Shown: one piece after another, positions 26,014 to 35,900 of the stretch
Position numbering within the stretch: the first letter of the stretch is position 1
How the letters are laid out: each line of letters starts with the position of its first letter
Source: Opitutia bacterium
GTDB lineage: Bacteria; Verrucomicrobiota; Verrucomicrobiia; Opitutales; Opitutaceae
NCBI GenBank assembly: GCA_947453695.1
Contig: CANGHW010000004.1
Coordinates: 44,290 to 108,289 of the forward strand
Length of the DNA stretch: 64,000 nt
Direction: 5' to 3'
Made by a program: the position numbers and the translations under genes
Notes under the pieces: model-generated
What the model saw: only the letters and a program-made list of their open reading frames with translations
What the model was told of the DNA's origin: nothing
Databases searched by the model: none

Positions 26014-26040
26014 TCATGTGATCGTCACATGAGTGTCATG
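26014..26040 (+). promoter_or_regulatory. Nested palindromes before the TonB receptor gene (putative operator)
   Basis: CATGTGA-TCG-TCACATG (26014-26030) is a perfect 7-3-7 inverted repeat. It overlaps a second one, CATGA-GTG-TCATG (26028-26040). A related TCACGTGA palindrome follows at 26070-26077. The words resemble TGTGA/TCACA half sites of the CRP/FNR superfamily, but with 3 rather than 6 bases between them. Confidence 0.6.
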
Positions 26041-28389
26041 AAACTGTCGAAAAGTAGGTGCAGTATTCGTCACGTGATCTTTTCACCCAACACCTACCCT
26101 GGCATCGTCCGGATCGCCGCGACGTTTCTTGTGACTGCGGTCCTTGGCTTCAGCCAAGCCGCCTCGACCCCAACCGGCACGTCGGTGACCGACCGTGCCA
26201 TCCGACTCCAGGAGTTCGAAGTGACTGAGCCGCGCACTTCGGCCCAAAGTATGGCGCCGACCGAGGCGCGTCTCGAGGCGACGCAGCCCGAGTCGATTAT
26301 CAATCTCCAGACGATCCAGAACAGCATCGCCCCCACCGCCGACTACGCGATGATCGCGGCCCTGTCGCCGAGTGTGACCAATTTTTCGACGAACGGTCCG
26401 GGCCTCAACGAATCGAAGCCCACGCTCCGCGGGTTCAATGATGGAAGCTATAACGTGACGATCGACGGCATCCCGTTCGGCGACGGCAACGATTTCAATC
26501 ACCACACCACGAGCTATTTTCCGGCAAAGCTGCTCGGCCGGGTAACGGTCGACCGCGGTCCCGGCACGGCGAGCACGATCGGCATGGCGACGTTTGGCGG
26601 CACGATCGCGATGGAGACCAAGGATCCGCGCGACGTCGCTTCGTTTGTCCCCACGCTCAGCTACGGCAGCTGGAAGACCCGCCTCGCTCACTTCGAGGCC
26701 AACACCGGCATCATGCCGAAAACCAATGGAGGCTCCTTGATCGCGAGCTACCAATACATGGATTCGGACGGCTACAAGACCTTCGGCACGCTGCGCCGAA
26801 ATACCTATTTCTTCAAATATCTGCAGCCGATCGGCCGCAGTTCGACGCTCTCGTTCATGGGTGAATACAATAACATCAAGTTCAACAACCCGAACGCCTC
26901 GCCACTCACCGGTCTGCAGATTCAGACGCTCGGCCGCAATTTCGGCCAGGTGGCCGATCCCCTCGACCGCAACGGCAACTACTACGGCACCAACTATCAG
27001 GCTAAGTCCACGGATACCGCGTTCATCGCCCTCGACAGCGATCTCGGCGGCGGCTGGAAGTTGAATGACAAGGCCTACACGTTCTCCTACAGCAACAACA
27101 GCCATGAGTCCCCGGCGAACAATGGCGGCGCAACCATCGTGGCGGGCAAGGTCGTGGCGGGCACGGATCTGGCCGGTCGTTTCAAGGTCAACTTCGTCCG
27201 CGCCATCGGCAACACGCTGGCCGTGTCCCGGACCGACGACGTCGGCACCTTTAAGACCGGCGTATGGTATGACTACCAGTTCGGGCCCCGCTACCAATAC
27301 GCCCTCGACTACAATGTCGCCAATGCGCAGCGCCTCGGGATGGTCGCCATGCCGGCCGGCTACCTCGACCCCCTCGCACCCAGCACGAAGGGCGGCTACG
27401 TCTACAATATGCATTTCTACACGCGCACCTTCGAGCCCTACGTCGAATACGCGTGGCGTCCGGTGCAGGGGCTGACGTTCACGCCCGGCGTGAAATACAT
27501 GTCCGTCCAACGCAAGATCGACGCCCCGATCAATCAGACCGCGAATCTCCTGCCGGCCTACTACACCGAAACCTATTCGAAGGCCCTGCCGGTTGTTCTG
27601 GCGAACTATCGGCTCGCTCCGCAGTGGTCGGCCTACGGCCAGTTTGCTCAAGGCTTCCTGACCCCGCCGCTGGCGTTTTTCCAAGAGGATCACCCCGAAA
27701 ACAACGTGGTGAAGCCCCAGACCACGACCAACTACCAGCTCGGCACGGTCTACAAGACGAACCGTTTCAATGCCGACTTCGCCGGCTACTTCATCCGGTC
27801 GCACAATCTGCCGGTCTCGGTGGTAAATCCGAACCAGACTGGAATCATCAATCAGAACGACAAGGTTACGTTTACCGCCAAGGGGGCTTACTACTACGGC
27901 GTCGAAGCGCAGGGCACGTATTACGTGGGCAGTGGCCTGAGCGGTTTTGCCAACGCCTCCCGCAACTACGGCACGTATGAAAGCTCCAAGCGCCGGATCG
28001 ATGGCATTCCGCAGAGCACGGCGGGTTACGGTTTCATTTACGACCACGCCGGATTCTTCACGTCACTCATGTCGAAATACAGTGGTCCCTACACCACCTA
28101 TACGGCGTCCGCGGCCAGTCCCGATCTTCCGCTGCCCGCCGGCACGCTGTCTATCGTGCAAGGTGGCTACACCATGTATGACCTTTCGCTCGGCTATGGG
28201 GCCAAGCTGCGTCGGGGAGCGTTTCTCAAGAGCTTCAAGGCTCGGTTGCAGATCAACAACTTGTTTGATCGCGATGTGATCCTCCTGAAGTCCGCTAAGG
28301 CGACCGCCGGAGCGCTCAATAAGCTCACTAGCACTTACAACCCGCTCGTCACCCGCGGTTATTTCCTGACGGTGGCGACTGAGTTCTAA
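26038..28389 (+). CDS. TonB-dependent outer-membrane receptor
   Basis: The roughly 783-residue receptor has a signal peptide (VRIAATFLVTAVLGFSQA), a TonB-box-like region RLQEFEVTE, and a plug domain (ALSPSVTNFSTN, PTLRGFNDGSYNVTIDGIPFGDGND, VTVDRGPGTASTIG). A 22-strand-type barrel follows and ends VATEF. The start is uncertain: ATG at 26029 or 26038, or GTG at 26074, are all in frame, and the first two overlap the nested palindromes. The track start at 25888 adds an unlikely leader. No STN domain is present, so it should not signal directly to an anti-sigma factor. Substrate unknown. A strong terminator follows at 28427. Confidence 0.9.
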   Translation: MKLSKSRCSIRHVIFSPNTYPGIVRIAATFLVTAVLGFSQAASTPTGTSVTDRAIRLQEFEVTEPRTSAQSMAPTEARLEATQPESIINLQTIQNSIAPTADYAMIAALSPSVTNFSTNGPGLNESKPTLRGFNDGSYNVTIDGIPFGDGNDFNHHTTSYFPAKLLGRVTVDRGPGTASTIGMATFGGTIAMETKDPRDVASFVPTLSYGSWKTRLAHFEANTGIMPKTNGGSLIASYQYMDSDGYKTFGTLRRNTYFFKYLQPIGRSSTLSFMGEYNNIKFNNPNASPLTGLQIQTLGRNFGQVADPLDRNGNYYGTNYQAKSTDTAFIALDSDLGGGWKLNDKAYTFSYSNNSHESPANNGGATIVAGKVVAGTDLAGRFKVNFVRAIGNTLAVSRTDDVGTFKTGVWYDYQFGPRYQYALDYNVANAQRLGMVAMPAGYLDPLAPSTKGGYVYNMHFYTRTFEPYVEYAWRPVQGLTFTPGVKYMSVQRKIDAPINQTANLLPAYYTETYSKALPVVLANYRLAPQWSAYGQFAQGFLTPPLAFFQEDHPENNVVKPQTTTNYQLGTVYKTNRFNADFAGYFIRSHNLPVSVVNPNQTGIINQNDKVTFTAKGAYYYGVEAQGTYYVGSGLSGFANASRNYGTYESSKRRIDGIPQSTAGYGFIYDHAGFFTSLMSKYSGPYTTYTASAASPDLPLPAGTLSIVQGGYTMYDLSLGYGAKLRRGAFLKSFKARLQINNLFDRDVILLKSAKATAGALNKLTSTYNPLVTRGYFLTVATEF

Positions 28390-28426
28390 TTGAGAAGATT
28401 CGAACTGGCAGAGTAGCCGGAGAGCA

Positions 28427-28479
28427 GGCGGGTGAGTCCCTTCGACTTAAGCGAAGGGATCCTCACCCGCCACTTTTTT
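28427..28479 (+). terminator. Rho-independent terminator of the TonB receptor gene
   Basis: A long hairpin: GGCGGGTGAG pairs with CTCACCCGCC, extended by TCCCTTCG / CGAAGGGA with a 2-base bulge and a 7-base loop, followed by ACTTTTTT. Only the plus orientation has a T tract, so it serves the receptor gene and not the convergent lipid operon. Confidence 0.93.
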
Positions 28480-28597
28480 AGACGCTGAGGAGGTGCCGGC
28501 TGAAATGGGTGAACAATCGTTCAGGGGCGCGCGCACAGCGCCCCTTGGGCCACGCCGGGACTCATTCACACGCAGCGTGCGCTGGAAGTGTTCTCTA

Positions 28598-29428
28598 CTA
28601 CGCGGCGCCGACCGAGACTTCGCCGGCGGCCACCTCGGCGATCGCTTCGTCGTGGTTCGAGTCGGCGGTGAGGGGGAATTCGCGCACGAAGTCGGCGAAG
28701 TCGACCAATTCGAAACGACCGTCGTAGTGCTCTACAATGGCGGTGAGCGACTCGACCCAGTCGCCGCTGTTGAGGTAGTGGACATCGCCCATCTGCTTGT
28801 CGGCGGCGGTATGGATATGGCCGCACATCACGCCGGCGCAGCCGCGGGCGCGGGCGAGTTCGGTGATGTGGGCCTCGAAGTCTCCCACGTGGCTCACCGC
28901 CTGTTTGACGCGGGCTTTGATGGCCTTGCTGAGCGACCAATACTCCTTGCCACGCCAGGCGCGCCACAGGTTGTAGGCACGATTGAGTTTGAGCAGTAAC
29001 TGGTAACCCCAATCGCCCAGATGGGCGAGCCAGACGAAGTTTTTGGTGATCGTGTCGAACACATCGCCGTGGAGGACGAGGTAGCGGCCGCGTGGGGTCT
29101 CGTGGATGTAGTCTTCGACGATGCGGAGATTCTCGAAGTCGAGCGGGAGAAAACTCGCGAGGATGTCGTCGTGGTTACCACGGAGGTAGATGACCTCGGT
29201 GTCACGCTTCTCGAGTTTCTTGAGGACGATACGGATGAAGCGGGTGTGGGCCTTGGTCCACTGGCCGGAGCGGGTGAGCTGCCAGCCGTCGATAATATCG
29301 CCGTTAAGGATGAGTTTTTCCGAGCGGGTATGACGGAGAAAATGGTTCACCTCGTGAGCCTTGCTCTCGGCGGTGCCGAGGTGAACGTCCGAGAGAATGA
29401 CCGTGCGCACACGGAGAAGTTTTTTCAT
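28598..29428 (-). CDS. PlcP/LpxH-like metallophosphoesterase, probable phospholipase C of lipid remodelling
   Basis: The 276-residue calcineurin-like phosphoesterase has all metal motifs: SDVHLG (about 13-18), NGDIIDG (about 42-48), RGNHDD (about 85-90), LHGD and CGHIHT. It is often annotated as UDP-2,3-diacylglucosamine diphosphatase (LpxH). However, the HGD-F-D..-N..WLA.LGDWGY segment, YWSLSKAIKARVKQAV and the ending YLNSGDWVESLTAIVEHYDG match my recollection of PlcP-type phospholipase C. PlcP removes phospholipid headgroups to give diacylglycerol under phosphate limitation. Its operon with two glycosyltransferases supports PlcP over LpxH. The start overlaps the kinase-like gene stop (ATGA). 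No signal peptide; cytoplasmic face. Confidence 0.82.
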   Translation of the reverse strand: MKKLLRVRTVILSDVHLGTAESKAHEVNHFLRHTRSEKLILNGDIIDGWQLTRSGQWTKAHTRFIRIVLKKLEKRDTEVIYLRGNHDDILASFLPLDFENLRIVEDYIHETPRGRYLVLHGDVFDTITKNFVWLAHLGDWGYQLLLKLNRAYNLWRAWRGKEYWSLSKAIKARVKQAVSHVGDFEAHITELARARGCAGVMCGHIHTAADKQMGDVHYLNSGDWVESLTAIVEHYDGRFELVDFADFVREFPLTADSNHDEAIAEVAAGEVSVGAA

Positions 29429-30375
29429 GGCGTCGAAAACGCGAAACCGGCGGGAGCTAGGTCGTGGGCTTGGGCGACCGCACGGGTGGCGGCGGGCACG
29501 AGGAGATGAAGGCTACGCGGATGAACGGCGATCTCGAGCGTCGCCGGCAGGTGGTGCGTCTCGCCGTCGGTGTGAATCAGGCCGGGTGAGGACCGCTCGA
29601 TCTGGAAATGTGCGCCGCTCAGGCGGCGCACGTGACTGCTGCGGTCGAACCGGCCGAGGAAGAGTCGGGCGGCGAGGCCGACGGAACCGAGGACTCCGAC
29701 CGGCTGCACCGCGATGAGGTCGAGCAGGCCATCGTCGACGCGGGCGCCGGGTGCGATACGGGCGTTGTTGCCGTATTGGTCGGAGTTGGCGATCGCGACG
29801 AGGAGGATGTCGAGTGTCTGGCGCTGCCCGTGGCTGACGATCGTGACGCGCTCGGGGCGCAGTTCGCGCAGGGCGGCCACGGCGGTGCGGGCGTAGGCGG
29901 GGAGGCCGCGGCGGGTGAGGGTGTTGAAACGCAGGCTGACATCGGCGTCCAGCCCGAGCCCCATGGCATTGAAAAACGGGCGGCCGTTGACCGAGCCGGT
30001 ATCGAGGGCGGCGACGCGCGTGGGCGGGCCGGAATGAGCAATGAGTGCCAGGGCAGCAGGCAAGGAAGTCGGCAGGCCGAGGTGAAGAGCGAGACCGTTG
30101 CCGGAGCCGCAGGGGACGAGCGCGAGCGCCGTCGGCGTGTGCAGGAGGGCTTGGGCTACCTCGTTCATCGTGCCATCGCCACCGACCGCCACGACTTGGG
30201 CGCAGCCCGCCAGCGCGGAGGTGCGGGCGAGGGCGGTGGCGTGGCCGGGACCTTCGGTGAGAACGAGGTCGGCGTCGAGTGAGTGGGCGGAGATAAACCG
30301 GCGCAGATCGGCGGCGAGCGTGGGCCGGCGACGATTGCGACCGGAGGTGGGATTAAGAATGAAGCGGATCTTCAT
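29425..30375 (-). CDS. Diacylglycerol kinase-family lipid kinase (DagK/YegS type)
   Basis: The 316-residue protein has the DAGK catalytic signature: FILNPTSGR at the N-terminus, the ATP-binding VVAVGGDGTMNEVAQALL (about 62-79), LVPCGSGNGLALHLGLP (about 86-102), and the C-terminal DDGLLDLIAV and HTDGE motifs. It would phosphorylate diacylglycerol or a related lipid. It is the third gene of the operon and overlaps both neighbours by 4 bases (ATGA at 30372-30375 and 29425-29428). Here it may return surplus diacylglycerol from the PlcP-like step to phosphatidic acid (inference). Confidence 0.9.
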   Translation of the reverse strand: MKIRFILNPTSGRNRRRPTLAADLRRFISAHSLDADLVLTEGPGHATALARTSALAGCAQVVAVGGDGTMNEVAQALLHTPTALALVPCGSGNGLALHLGLPTSLPAALALIAHSGPPTRVAALDTGSVNGRPFFNAMGLGLDADVSLRFNTLTRRGLPAYARTAVAALRELRPERVTIVSHGQRQTLDILLVAIANSDQYGNNARIAPGARVDDGLLDLIAVQPVGVLGSVGLAARLFLGRFDRSSHVRRLSGAHFQIERSSPGLIHTDGETHHLPATLEIAVHPRSLHLLVPAATRAVAQAHDLAPAGFAFSTP

Positions 30376-31568
30376 GCGCTGGCTGGAGTGGGCGTGGGAC
30401 CGCGGAACGGCACGGGAACGGGCTCGCTCTCGGTTTCGGTCTCAGCGCTGGTGGCGACGAGGGTGGCGGGGCGCAGCAAGTGTTCGGCGATCGTGCGGGC
30501 GGCGGTCGGGCGTGCCAGCTGGTCGAGGGCGCGCCTCCACGTCTGCCAGACGGCCCCGCGGGCGTCGAAGGCGCGACACAGCGTGTCGATGACGGCAGAG
30601 GGCGTCTCGGCGAGTGCGCCGACATCGTGGCGGCGGAGTAACTCGTAGTTGCCCTCCTCCTGGCCGGGCACGACCTGATTGACGATCATCGGGCAGCGGG
30701 CGGCGATGGCCTCCTGAGTGGTGGCGCCACCGGCTTTCGAAACGACGACGTGATGCGTCATCAACAGGCGCGGAATCTCCTGGGTCCAGCCGAGCACCGT
30801 GGCCGGGCGCGTGCGGCCCGCGGCGAGTGCGGCGAGTTTACGCTGGAGCCGTTCATCGCGGCCGACGGCGATGGTGATTTCCCAGCCGGTCTCGGCCAGG
30901 AGCCGGCGGGCGGTTTCCTCGGCGTGACGGGTGCCGGAGTTGATGATGTAGAGAACGCGCGGGGCGCCACCGGTCGCGAGGTCAGGTGGCGCGAAGTCCG
31001 CAGCATGGTCGCTGAAGAAACTCGTGACGGGGAACCCCGTGGTGTGCAGCCGATCCGCGGCGATCCCGGCCCGGCGCAGGACCGCGGTGGAATCGGGGTT
31101 GGGGAGAAACCAGCCGGCGCACGGGACGCGCCACCAGAGGGAATTGATGCTGATCGAATCCGTGACGACGTAGTAATGCGCCGGCAGCACGCGGCCGCGG
31201 CGGGCGAGCTCGGCGAGAAAGTAAGCGTAGACCGGATAGGTGCTGCAGAGCACGGCCGGGCGCTCGCGGGCGATGATCGCGTCGACCACGCGCAGCTCGC
31301 GCTGGAGCAGCCACAGTGCCGCCGGAAAGGGCGACGAACGATCCAACCAGGCATAGAAGGCACTCCAGAGTCGCGGCGTGCGATTGATGAGGCCGACGTA
31401 GAAACGGCGCGCGTGGATATTGAGGCGCGGGGAGGCGAGGGCGAAGGCGTCGACCAGCAGGGCAGTGCCAGGGCCGTGGCGTTCGTCGCACGCGGCGGCG
31501 AGCGCGCGGGCGGCGGCGTTGTGGCCCTCGCCGAAGCCGGCGGTGAAGATGAGAATACGGGTGCTCAT
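30372..31568 (-). CDS. MGDG-synthase-type glycosyltransferase (GT28 family)
   Basis: From the ATG at 31568 the protein has 398 residues. It begins ILIFTAGFGEGHNAAARALAAAC, the diagnostic start of the MGDG synthase / diacylglycerol glucosyltransferase family, where GxGH contacts the lipid-side substrate. The C-terminal half carries the nucleotide-sugar site (VLYIINSGTRHAEE, VVVSKAGGATTQEAIAARCPMIVNQVVPGQEEGN). The track ORF extends 245 codons upstream through the neighbouring glycosyltransferase in the wrong frame and is rejected. The start overlaps the previous stop (ATGA), as does the end with the kinase-like gene. It likely transfers a sugar onto diacylglycerol; which sugar is unknown. Confidence 0.88.
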   Translation of the reverse strand: MSTRILIFTAGFGEGHNAAARALAAACDERHGPGTALLVDAFALASPRLNIHARRFYVGLINRTPRLWSAFYAWLDRSSPFPAALWLLQRELRVVDAIIARERPAVLCSTYPVYAYFLAELARRGRVLPAHYYVVTDSISINSLWWRVPCAGWFLPNPDSTAVLRRAGIAADRLHTTGFPVTSFFSDHAADFAPPDLATGGAPRVLYIINSGTRHAEETARRLLAETGWEITIAVGRDERLQRKLAALAAGRTRPATVLGWTQEIPRLLMTHHVVVSKAGGATTQEAIAARCPMIVNQVVPGQEEGNYELLRRHDVGALAETPSAVIDTLCRAFDARGAVWQTWRRALDQLARPTAARTIAEHLLRPATLVATSAETETESEPVPVPFRGPTPTPASA

Positions 31569-32725
31569 GCGACGGCAGGCTCGAGGGTGGCGACCGGAGT
31601 GCCGGCGACGGTGGCGAGGTCGGCCTCGAAGCGGGCGATCACGTGTTCCCACGATTGAGGTTCGACGGCGCTGCGCGCCGATTGGCGAAGGTGGGCGCGC
31701 AACGTAGTGTCGGTGGCGAGGCGGGTGGCGGCGTTGAGCAAGAGGTCCGAGCGGTCGGTGGGCACGGCCAGACCATTGTGGCCGTGCTGGATGAACTGGC
31801 GGGCGGCGGCGTAGTCGAAGCCGGCGACGGCCAGCCCGCTGGCGAGCGCCTCGGTGAGGACGTTGCCGAAAGTCTCGGTGAGGCTCGCGTGAATATAGAT
31901 GTCGGCCGAGGCGTAGTGGCGGGCGAGGTCGTCGCGGGAGACGAAACCGGTGAAAACGAAATCGGGTTGAGCTCGCTGGAGCTGGGCGCGCAGCGGGCCG
32001 TCGCCGACGAGAACGAAGCGACAGCGCGGATTGGCGGCGCGCATGGCGGAGAAAATCTCGAAGAGCAGCGGGTAGTTTTTCTCCGGGGCCATCCGACCGG
32101 CGTGGAGCACGACGGGATTTTCCGGAGTGGCATTCCACTTGAGCCGGAGATCCCCGGAACGGCGGGCGGGGTGAAACTGCCACGTGTCGACGCCGCGGGA
32201 CAGGACGGAAACATTCAGGAAGCCGAGAGCAGAGAGGTCGGCGCACAGGCTTTCTGTGGGGGCAAACGTGCGGGCGGTGCGATTGTGCACGCGGCGCAGC
32301 CACCAGAGCACGGCACGATGCAGGGAGGCGTAACCGTAGTGGGTGGTGTAGGCGTGGAAATTGGTATGAAAGCTCGATGTGACCGGAATGCCGAGCGCGC
32401 GAGCCGCCGTGATTGCGGAGGCGCCGAGCGGGCCTTCCGTGGCGACGTGGACGAGATCGGGGCGATCGGCGCGCCAGCGTCGGCGCAGAGCGGAGCCGGC
32501 CGGGAGTCCGAAGCGGAGCAGCGGGTAGCCGGGGACGGGTAGGCCGGGCAAGGGCACCTCGACGAACTCGGGGTGGGTAGCGTCGCCCGGCAGGTCGGCG
32601 CGACGGGGCCGATAAATTGTGACGGTATGGCCGCGGCGGCCGAGTTCACGGGCAATGACGCCAAACGTCATCGCGACCCCATTGATCTCCGGCGGGAAGG
32701 TTTCGGTGACGAGGGCGAGTTTCAC
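31565..32725 (-). CDS. Group 1 (GT4) glycosyltransferase, MgtA/SqdX-like
   Basis: The 386-residue enzyme starts at a GTG with the classic LVTETFPPEINGVA motif of lipid-directed GT4 enzymes such as MgtA and SqdX. It contains FHTNFHAYTTHYGY, then LHAGRMAPEKNYPLLFEIF and FGNVLTEALASGLAVAGFDY, the E-x7-E nucleotide-sugar site. It opens a four-gene minus-strand operon joined by ATGA overlaps. With an MGDG-synthase-like partner it may make a second glycolipid or extend the sugar head. Exact donor and acceptor cannot be read from the sequence. Confidence 0.9.
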   Translation of the reverse strand: MKLALVTETFPPEINGVAMTFGVIARELGRRGHTVTIYRPRRADLPGDATHPEFVEVPLPGLPVPGYPLLRFGLPAGSALRRRWRADRPDLVHVATEGPLGASAITAARALGIPVTSSFHTNFHAYTTHYGYASLHRAVLWWLRRVHNRTARTFAPTESLCADLSALGFLNVSVLSRGVDTWQFHPARRSGDLRLKWNATPENPVVLHAGRMAPEKNYPLLFEIFSAMRAANPRCRFVLVGDGPLRAQLQRAQPDFVFTGFVSRDDLARHYASADIYIHASLTETFGNVLTEALASGLAVAGFDYAAARQFIQHGHNGLAVPTDRSDLLLNAATRLATDTTLRAHLRQSARSAVEPQSWEHVIARFEADLATVAGTPVATLEPAVA

Positions 32726-32877
32726 GAGGTAAGGTGGCGATGGCGTGGAGCGGGAAGGAGGGCGGCAGTGGTGCGTTGGCCGGAAGCATGGGCGAGGTGC
32801 GTGTCGAATACGTGGCGGCCGCGTTACGTTTGCGGGAAATTGCCGGTCGCGGCCGGGAGTGGGTCCGGACCGGAGCG

Positions 32878-32917
32878 AAAAAAATGCCGGTCCCCGCGCA
32901 ATGAACGCAGAGACCGG
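32878..32917 (-). terminator. Rho-independent terminator of the TonB receptor at 33-36 kb
   Basis: On the minus strand a 12-bp stem (CCGGTCTCTGCG / CGCGGGGACCGG, two G-T pairs) with loop TTCATTG is followed by CATTTTTTT. It is 40 bases after the receptor stop and separates it from the lipid operon. Confidence 0.9.
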
Positions 32918-32956
32918 CGGAAGGAGGAGCGGGGCGGTAAGGCCGGGACCGACGAC

Positions 32957-35900
32957 TCAGAAGGAGCGGGTGAACTCGACTGACCACGTGCGGCCCGCGA
33001 GGAGATTCTGGCTCACGCCGGGGCTGTAACCGAAGCCGCCGGTGCCGATGGGCGGGGCCTTGTCCGTGAGATTGACGACGCCGACGTTCACGCGGGTATT
33101 GCGCAGCCACGGACTCTCGGTGCGGCCGAAGCGGTAGGCGACGGAGAGGTTGTAGCTGATGGTGGAGTCCGTGATGTAGCGGTAGACAAACGCGCCGGCG
33201 GTGAAGTGTTTGGCGATATAAGCGGGCTGACCGAGCGAGTCGTAGATGGCCGCGGTCGTAGAGGCGCCGGAATCCTGAGACGGGCCGACGTAGTAGGCGC
33301 CGAGGTTGGTCGTCCAGGACCCGCGTCGCCAGGTGAGGTTGGTCGTGCCGCGCCAACGGGAGGCGCCGTTGACGTTGAGGTCGTTGTTCTCGATCGCGGC
33401 CTGGTTGGCGGGGCGTTGGACCGAGCGGGATTTCACGAGGTAGGCCCATTCGGAGTTGAGCACGACGATGCCGAACGGAAGCTTCGGGAAGAGGTAGCGC
33501 ACGCCGAGGTCGACGCCTTCGTGATCGCTGGTGGCGAGGTTGATGAACGGTTGATTGACCGAGAACACCTTGCCAGCGATGCCCTGCTGGTTGTTGGGGT
33601 TGGCGGTGTTGTAGGGGACGAAGGCGGCGATGTCTTCCGGGGTAACCGCGTAGCGCACGACATCGGGGTCGCCCTTGTAGTTGGCGGTGCCGCTGCCGAG
33701 ATCGATGGCGGAGATAGGGCGGCCGGCGGCGAGCTGGGATTTTGTGTAAGCTTGGAGCAGCGCTACGTCGCTGGCGCGGATCTGCGCGGTGCTGCGCTGG
33801 CCGAGGAGGTTGGTGCGCTCGATGCGCCATTGATCGGCGGTGAGGCTCAGGCCTTTGATGCCGGGGACGTCGATTACGACGCCGTAGGTTTTGCCCTTGG
33901 ACTCGGAGGCCTTGAGGTTCGGGTTGCCGCCGAAATAGGTGCGCTGCACGTAGGCACCCTCGTTGGTGAGCGGGTTGCGATAGGTGTCGATGTCGCCGGC
34001 GCCGGCGGAGATTGACCAGCGTGGGCTGGTGAAGAGGGCGGCGAGGCTGGGGGCCATGAAGCCCTCGTTGTAGGAGCCGCGGAGCATGAGCCAGGAGAGC
34101 GGACGCCAGTTCACGCCGACCTTGGGCTTGGTGGTGTTGCCGAAATCGCTGTAGTTCTCGTGGCGGCCCGAGGCGGTGAGCTCGAGGGTGTTGATGAACG
34201 GCACGCGGCGCTCGGCACTGACGAGTGGCACCACGAACTCGGCGTAAAAGCTCGTGATGTTGCGATTGCCGATCACGTCGGGGCGCGGCGGGTGGAGGAG
34301 GTAGTCGTTGTCGGTAGTGTCGAGACCGGAGCTGGCGGGATTCTCACCGCTGAACGGAGGGCGGAGGTCGGCGAGTTTGTCTTTGCGATATTCGCCACCG
34401 AAGGACGACATGATGTCGCCGCCCCACCAGCGAAGCACGCGACCGGTGACGCGCAGATCGCCGCTGGCGATGGAGCTCGTGGCGTTGCGGGAATAAACGG
34501 AGGAGAACGAATTAACGACCGCGGCGGGATTGGTGTAGGGCTTGTCGGCGACAACGGCGCCGTTCAGCACCTTGAAGGTGTAGCCGAAGGGATTGTAGGC
34601 ATTAGCGTCGGTGCGCGCGAGGGCCTGCGTGAGGAAGCTTTCCCGGACATCGGGGTAGGCGTTGTCCTCGCCCTTCACGCGATTGTAGAAGCCGGAGGAT
34701 TCCCAGTTCCAGGTGTCGCCGAGTTTGCCTTTGAAGCCGGCGGCGATGCGAACGACGTCGGCTTTGGTGGAAATTTTTTCGACGCCGAGATCGGGCAGCG
34801 TAACAGAAACCAGACTCACTGTGCGTGGAGCGCCCGTGAGGCGGGCGGTGCCGTCGGCGTTGGCGGCGCCGGTCGCGCTGTAGAAGCGGGAACCGTAGGG
34901 GTTATAGGGATTGTCCACCGACATGACGGCTAGCTTGTCCGTCGTGGGCGCATTGAGTGCGAGCGGCTGGCGGACCATGGTGGAGTCGGCCTTGTAGTAG
35001 GAGAAGTCGGCGAAGGCGGTGACGGTTTTAGTCACGTCATACTCGGCGGAGAAGAACGAGTTCGCGCGAGCCATGCGAGGGGAGGCCATGCCGAACTCAT
35101 TGAGATCGAGATAGAATTCCGGATTGGCGGCGAAGGTCGGAGCGACCGTGGTAAGTGTGGGCGTGCCGGCGACGGGGCGGAAGTAGTTGCTGGCCGTGGC
35201 GGTGCCGAGGCGGAAGATCGGCCAGCGGCCGCGGGCGGTGCGGGCGTCGAAGGGGCCGCCGAGAGCGTTGAACGGGGCGGGCGCTTTCGCGGTGAGATTG
35301 GAGGTGCTGCTGAAGTCGCGGTCGCGGAGGAAAATCGCTTCTTTGTAGAGCGACTCGACGGTGCCGAAGAACCGGCCGCGGCGGCCGTCAAAGTTGGTGC
35401 CGAAAGTCAGGGCGACCTGCGTGCTCTGGCCGCCGCCGCCCTCGGTGAAACCTTGGCGAAGATTTACTTCGGTGCCGTTGAAGGAGCGCTTGAGAACGTA
35501 GTTGATGACGCCGCCGACGGCATCGGAGCCGTAAATGGCGGAAGCGCCGTCGCGCAGCACCTCGATGCGCTCGATGCCCTGCGTCGGGAGCTGGTTGACG
35601 TTCACGGCTTGGGAAAGGCCAGCGGTCATCGGGTTAATGGCCATGCGGCGACCGTTGACGAGAATGAGGGTGCCGGTGGCGCCGAGGTTGCGGAGATTGA
35701 TGTTGGCGTTGTCGCCACGAGCGCCGGAAGAGCCGAGGCGGGTTTCGTTTTCCGGGAGATTTACGACCGACGGGAGCGACGTTAGCATGTCGACCGGCAG
35801 GAGCGCCTGGCGGGCGATCATGGCGTCCTGGTCGATCACGGTGATCGGGACGACTTTCTCCATGTCGAGGCGCTGGATGTTGGAGCCGGTGACGACGAAA

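Noticed and set aside
26015-26029. Standard CRP binding site
   Set aside because: TGTGA and TCACA half sites are present but separated by 3 rather than 6 bases, so I list only a palindromic operator.
26083-28047. 654-aa minus-strand ORF
   Set aside because: Antisense shadow of the TonB receptor; composition is Arg/Val/Gly-rich without domains.
30372-32303. 643-aa glycosyltransferase ORF as given in the track
   Set aside because: Only the part from 31568 matches the MGDG-synthase family; the first 245 codons are the wrong frame of the neighbouring GT4 gene.
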